NCBI RefSeq assembly: GCF_014696225.1 | Contig: NZ_JACJPV010000027.1 | Coordinates: forward strand, 1 to 58,604 | Direction: 5' to 3' | Source of the DNA: Anabaena sp. FACHB-1237 | GTDB taxonomy: Bacteria > Cyanobacteriota > Cyanobacteriia > Cyanobacteriales > Nostocaceae | Length of the DNA stretch: 58,604 bases | In this document: in pieces, positions 57,031 to 58,604 of the stretch | Position numbering within the stretch: position 1 is the stretch's first letter | Layout of the letters: every line of letters starts with the position of its first letter | Notes under the pieces: generated by a model | What the model was told of the DNA's origin: nothing | Database searches by the model: none | What the model saw: only the letters and a program-made list of their open reading frames with translations | Made by a program: the position numbers and the translations under genes

Positions 57031-57161
57031 AAAGAAGCATTATGGAGTCCAAGCCATTTTGCCATTTCTGTAGGAGGTGCGCCATTAGAAATATTAAAGG
57101 AGTATATTAAAAATCAAGAAAAGCCGTCCTAGAAGGACGGGGCTTGCATACCAGATTTTTG
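57031..57161 (+). mobile_element. IS200/IS605 fragment: tnpA 3' end and left end
   Basis: The plus strand codes KEALWSPSHFAISVGGAPLE and on to EYIKNQEKPS with stop at 57130-57132, then the left-end hairpin CCGTCCTAGAAGGACGGGG and CCAGATTTTTG before GTCA. Opposite orientation to the copy at 55108. Confidence 0.85.
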
Positions 57162-57199
57162 GTCATTTAATTTGGCAAACGACAAGTTCTTTATTTCTG

Positions 57200-57847
57200 T
57201 TACTTGCGACGCTCTTGTAATTTACGATAAACTGCTTTAATATCTACTTTATGGTGTGCTAAGGCTACTAATAGATGATAAAGTAAATCTGCTACTTCAC
57301 CTGCGATCGCATCTTCTTGATCATCTTTAAAAGCCATCACTACTTCAACAGTTTCTTCACCAACTTTTTTGAGTATTTTATTGTCTCCTTCAGTAAAAAG
57401 TTTACAGGTATAGGAGTTTTCACTAGGATGATCTCGGCGATCGCAAATTACATCAAATAGCTGGGATAATGTATCCCCAGGCGGAGGTGTAATTTTGCCA
57501 TCAATTTGATGAAAACAACTACGTTCTCCAGTATGACAAGCAATATCACCTAATTGTTCAACACCTATTAATAAAGCGTCACTATCGCAATCATAGCGAA
57601 TACTTTGCACCTTTTGAATATGCCCAGAAGTAGCGCCTTTATGCCATAATTCTTGGCGGGAACGACTCCAGAAGTAAGTTTCACCAGTTTGCAAAGTTTT
57701 TGTTAAAGATTCTTGATTCATCCAAGCCATCATTAACACAGTACCATCGAGATAATCCTGAATTATAGCGGGAACTAGACCCTTTTCGTCATAGCGAATT
57801 TCATCCACAGGAATAGCACTTTCTAGGGAAACATTAACAGACAACAT
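57200..57847 (-). CDS. hisIE: Bifunctional phosphoribosyl-AMP cyclohydrolase / phosphoribosyl-ATP pyrophosphatase
   Basis: A 215-residue fusion. HisI part: [24 protein letters not shown] shortened as MMAWMNQES and [14 protein letters not shown], the zinc-ligand region YDCDSDALL, and [11 protein letters not shown]. HisE part: [17 protein letters not shown] and [13 protein letters not shown]. It carries out steps two and three of histidine synthesis. Intact and of normal length. Confidence 0.96.
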   Translation of the reverse strand: MLSVNVSLESAIPVDEIRYDEKGLVPAIIQDYLDGTVLMMAWMNQESLTKTLQTGETYFWSRSRQELWHKGATSGHIQKVQSIRYDCDSDALLIGVEQLGDIACHTGERSCFHQIDGKITPPPGDTLSQLFDVICDRRDHPSENSYTCKLFTEGDNKILKKVGEETVEVVMAFKDDQEDAIAGEVADLLYHLLVALAHHKVDIKAVYRKLQERRK

Positions 57848-57946
57848 AGTAATTAATTCTCATGATAATTATGTAATTTAAGATATCATTTTATTGCTAC
57901 TTGCTATCTAATTTTTGCTGAAAGGTGAATACTGATAACTGCATAC

Positions 57947-58604
57947 TTATAAATTAATTAACCAATGACAAATTGAGGAGATATGAAAATCATTTGTCAT
58001 ATTAGCAGCATTAGTCAGTTTAGCAGATTCTAAATTATCCCATATTTCTTCAGCCATACGTTTTTCAATAGCTGCACCGATAAAAAACGTATGTGGTGAT
58101 AAATTAACTCCAGAAAATGCCTTTCTAATTCGAGATAAAGCAGTTCTCGCCGTTTTCCAATGTTCATCAGCACCAGCAGGATCAATTCCACCCTTTATTT
58201 CCCCTAATGCAATATAAAGATGAGGTATTTTGTAAATACTAGGAGAAATTTGTTGATAATCACAATTGAAAATACATACATCAATATTACTTTTTACTAA
58301 AGGAACTGTAAGATTATAAATCATAGTTCTATTTTTATGATCAATTGACCAGCTTAAACCTTTCAGGTATACGTCTATTCCTGCATCTTCTTCTGTCATA
58401 TAAATCCATGTTTTAGCAGTAGAATGTAACCAATGATAAGGAATACCAGCAAGGTTAAGATTAGCTAAAATTGTCCGACCTAAATCAACACCAACAGCAT
58501 CATGTTTTTTAATAGTTGGTTGACATTCTTGTTCATAAGAAAAAGCAATAAACCAACTATCAGCAGTTCTGGAAATAGTCATACTTTTGCAAGTAGCATG
58601 AGGT
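57947..58604 (-). pseudogene. AvaI/BsoBI-like restriction endonuclease C-terminus fused to a TnpB fragment (partial)
   Basis: The frame is open to the right edge. Its first part (PHATCKSMTISRTADSWFIA, then VGVDLG, the RuvC-I motif) is TnpB. After about residue 36 from ATG 58582 it becomes an AvaI/BsoBI-type domain: NLAGIPYHWLHSTAKTWIYM, GIDVYLKGLSW, ALGEIKGGIDPAGADEHWK, FFIGAAIEKRMAEEIW. The E-I-K pair and the histidine 13 residues after the glutamate match the BsoBI catalytic spacing (E240, K242, H253 as I recall them). The N-terminal half of the endonuclease is missing, replaced by tnpB. Confidence 0.72.

Noticed and set aside
1..58604. tRNA or rRNA genes
   Set aside because: GGTTCGA-type matches at 15642, 36512 and 50998 belong to family B MITEs; no cloverleaf was found.

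Overview
The window looks like a chromosomal segment of a filamentous, Nostocales-type cyanobacterium. The evidence is AT-rich DNA with many HIP1 octamers (GCGATCGC), a 37-bp CRISPR repeat of the heterocystous-cyanobacterial kind ending in ATTGAAAC, the Yfr1 small RNA between guaB3 and trxA, cyanobacterium-specific families (DUF1815, GuaB3, an FtsL-like protein), and dense short repeats and MITE-like elements in nearly every intergenic gap. Genus cannot be fixed from sequence alone. Layout: 0-7 kb holds a tnpB 3' end with its IS right end, a very large acidic Hsp70-like protein, and an orphan CRISPR array of 27 repeats with a recognisable leader promoter but no cas genes. 7-24.5 kb is mostly core genome: a LOG-family protein, trxA, Yfr1, guaB3, a YdcF-like protein, a lumenal-type TPR protein, two convergent GT1 glycosyltransferases, a methyltransferase, a Slt-type lytic transglycosylase, a small heat-shock protein, a zinc-ribbon/duplicated-domain pair, a peptidoglycan-binding protein and a Ca2+/H+ antiporter (cax). 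24.7-32.6 kb is the main accessory island: five co-oriented minus-strand genes encoding, in transcription order, a Pycsar-type membrane effector, a class III nucleotide cyclase fused to an effector-associated domain (EAD), an EAD-VMAP protein, a MoxR AAA+ ATPase, and a vWA (SAV_2336-type) protein fused to a formylglycine-generating-enzyme (FGE) domain. The last 27 codons before the GFRV motif of the FGE domain look like a diversity-generating-retroelement (DGR) variable region. The island is bracketed by intact cax on one side and a decayed, same-orientation copy of the cax 5' part and its upstream DNA on the other. The system reads as a conflict/immune module: a diversifiable sensor, MoxR/vWA/VMAP regulatory logic, and a cyclic-nucleotide output to a membrane effector, joined by two nearly identical EADs. 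33-55 kb is mainly core: a GH57/DUF3536 protein, FtsI with an FtsL-like protein, a lipoprotein with PAAT repeats, a thioesterase, DUF1815, nagA, purE, tkt, the acpP-fabF pair, dprA, lpdA, trpC and a class V aminotransferase. 55-58.6 kb is a mobile-element and restriction-gene graveyard around two core genes (miaE, hisIE): an IS200/IS605 element with a mutated HUH motif, truncated tnpB pieces, a helix-turn-helix remnant, an internally deleted restriction-modification protein, and an AvaI/BsoBI-like endonuclease C-terminus fused in frame to a tnpB fragment. Pieces of one IS200/IS605 family occur at seven places across the window. All similarities are judged by eye; no database search was run.
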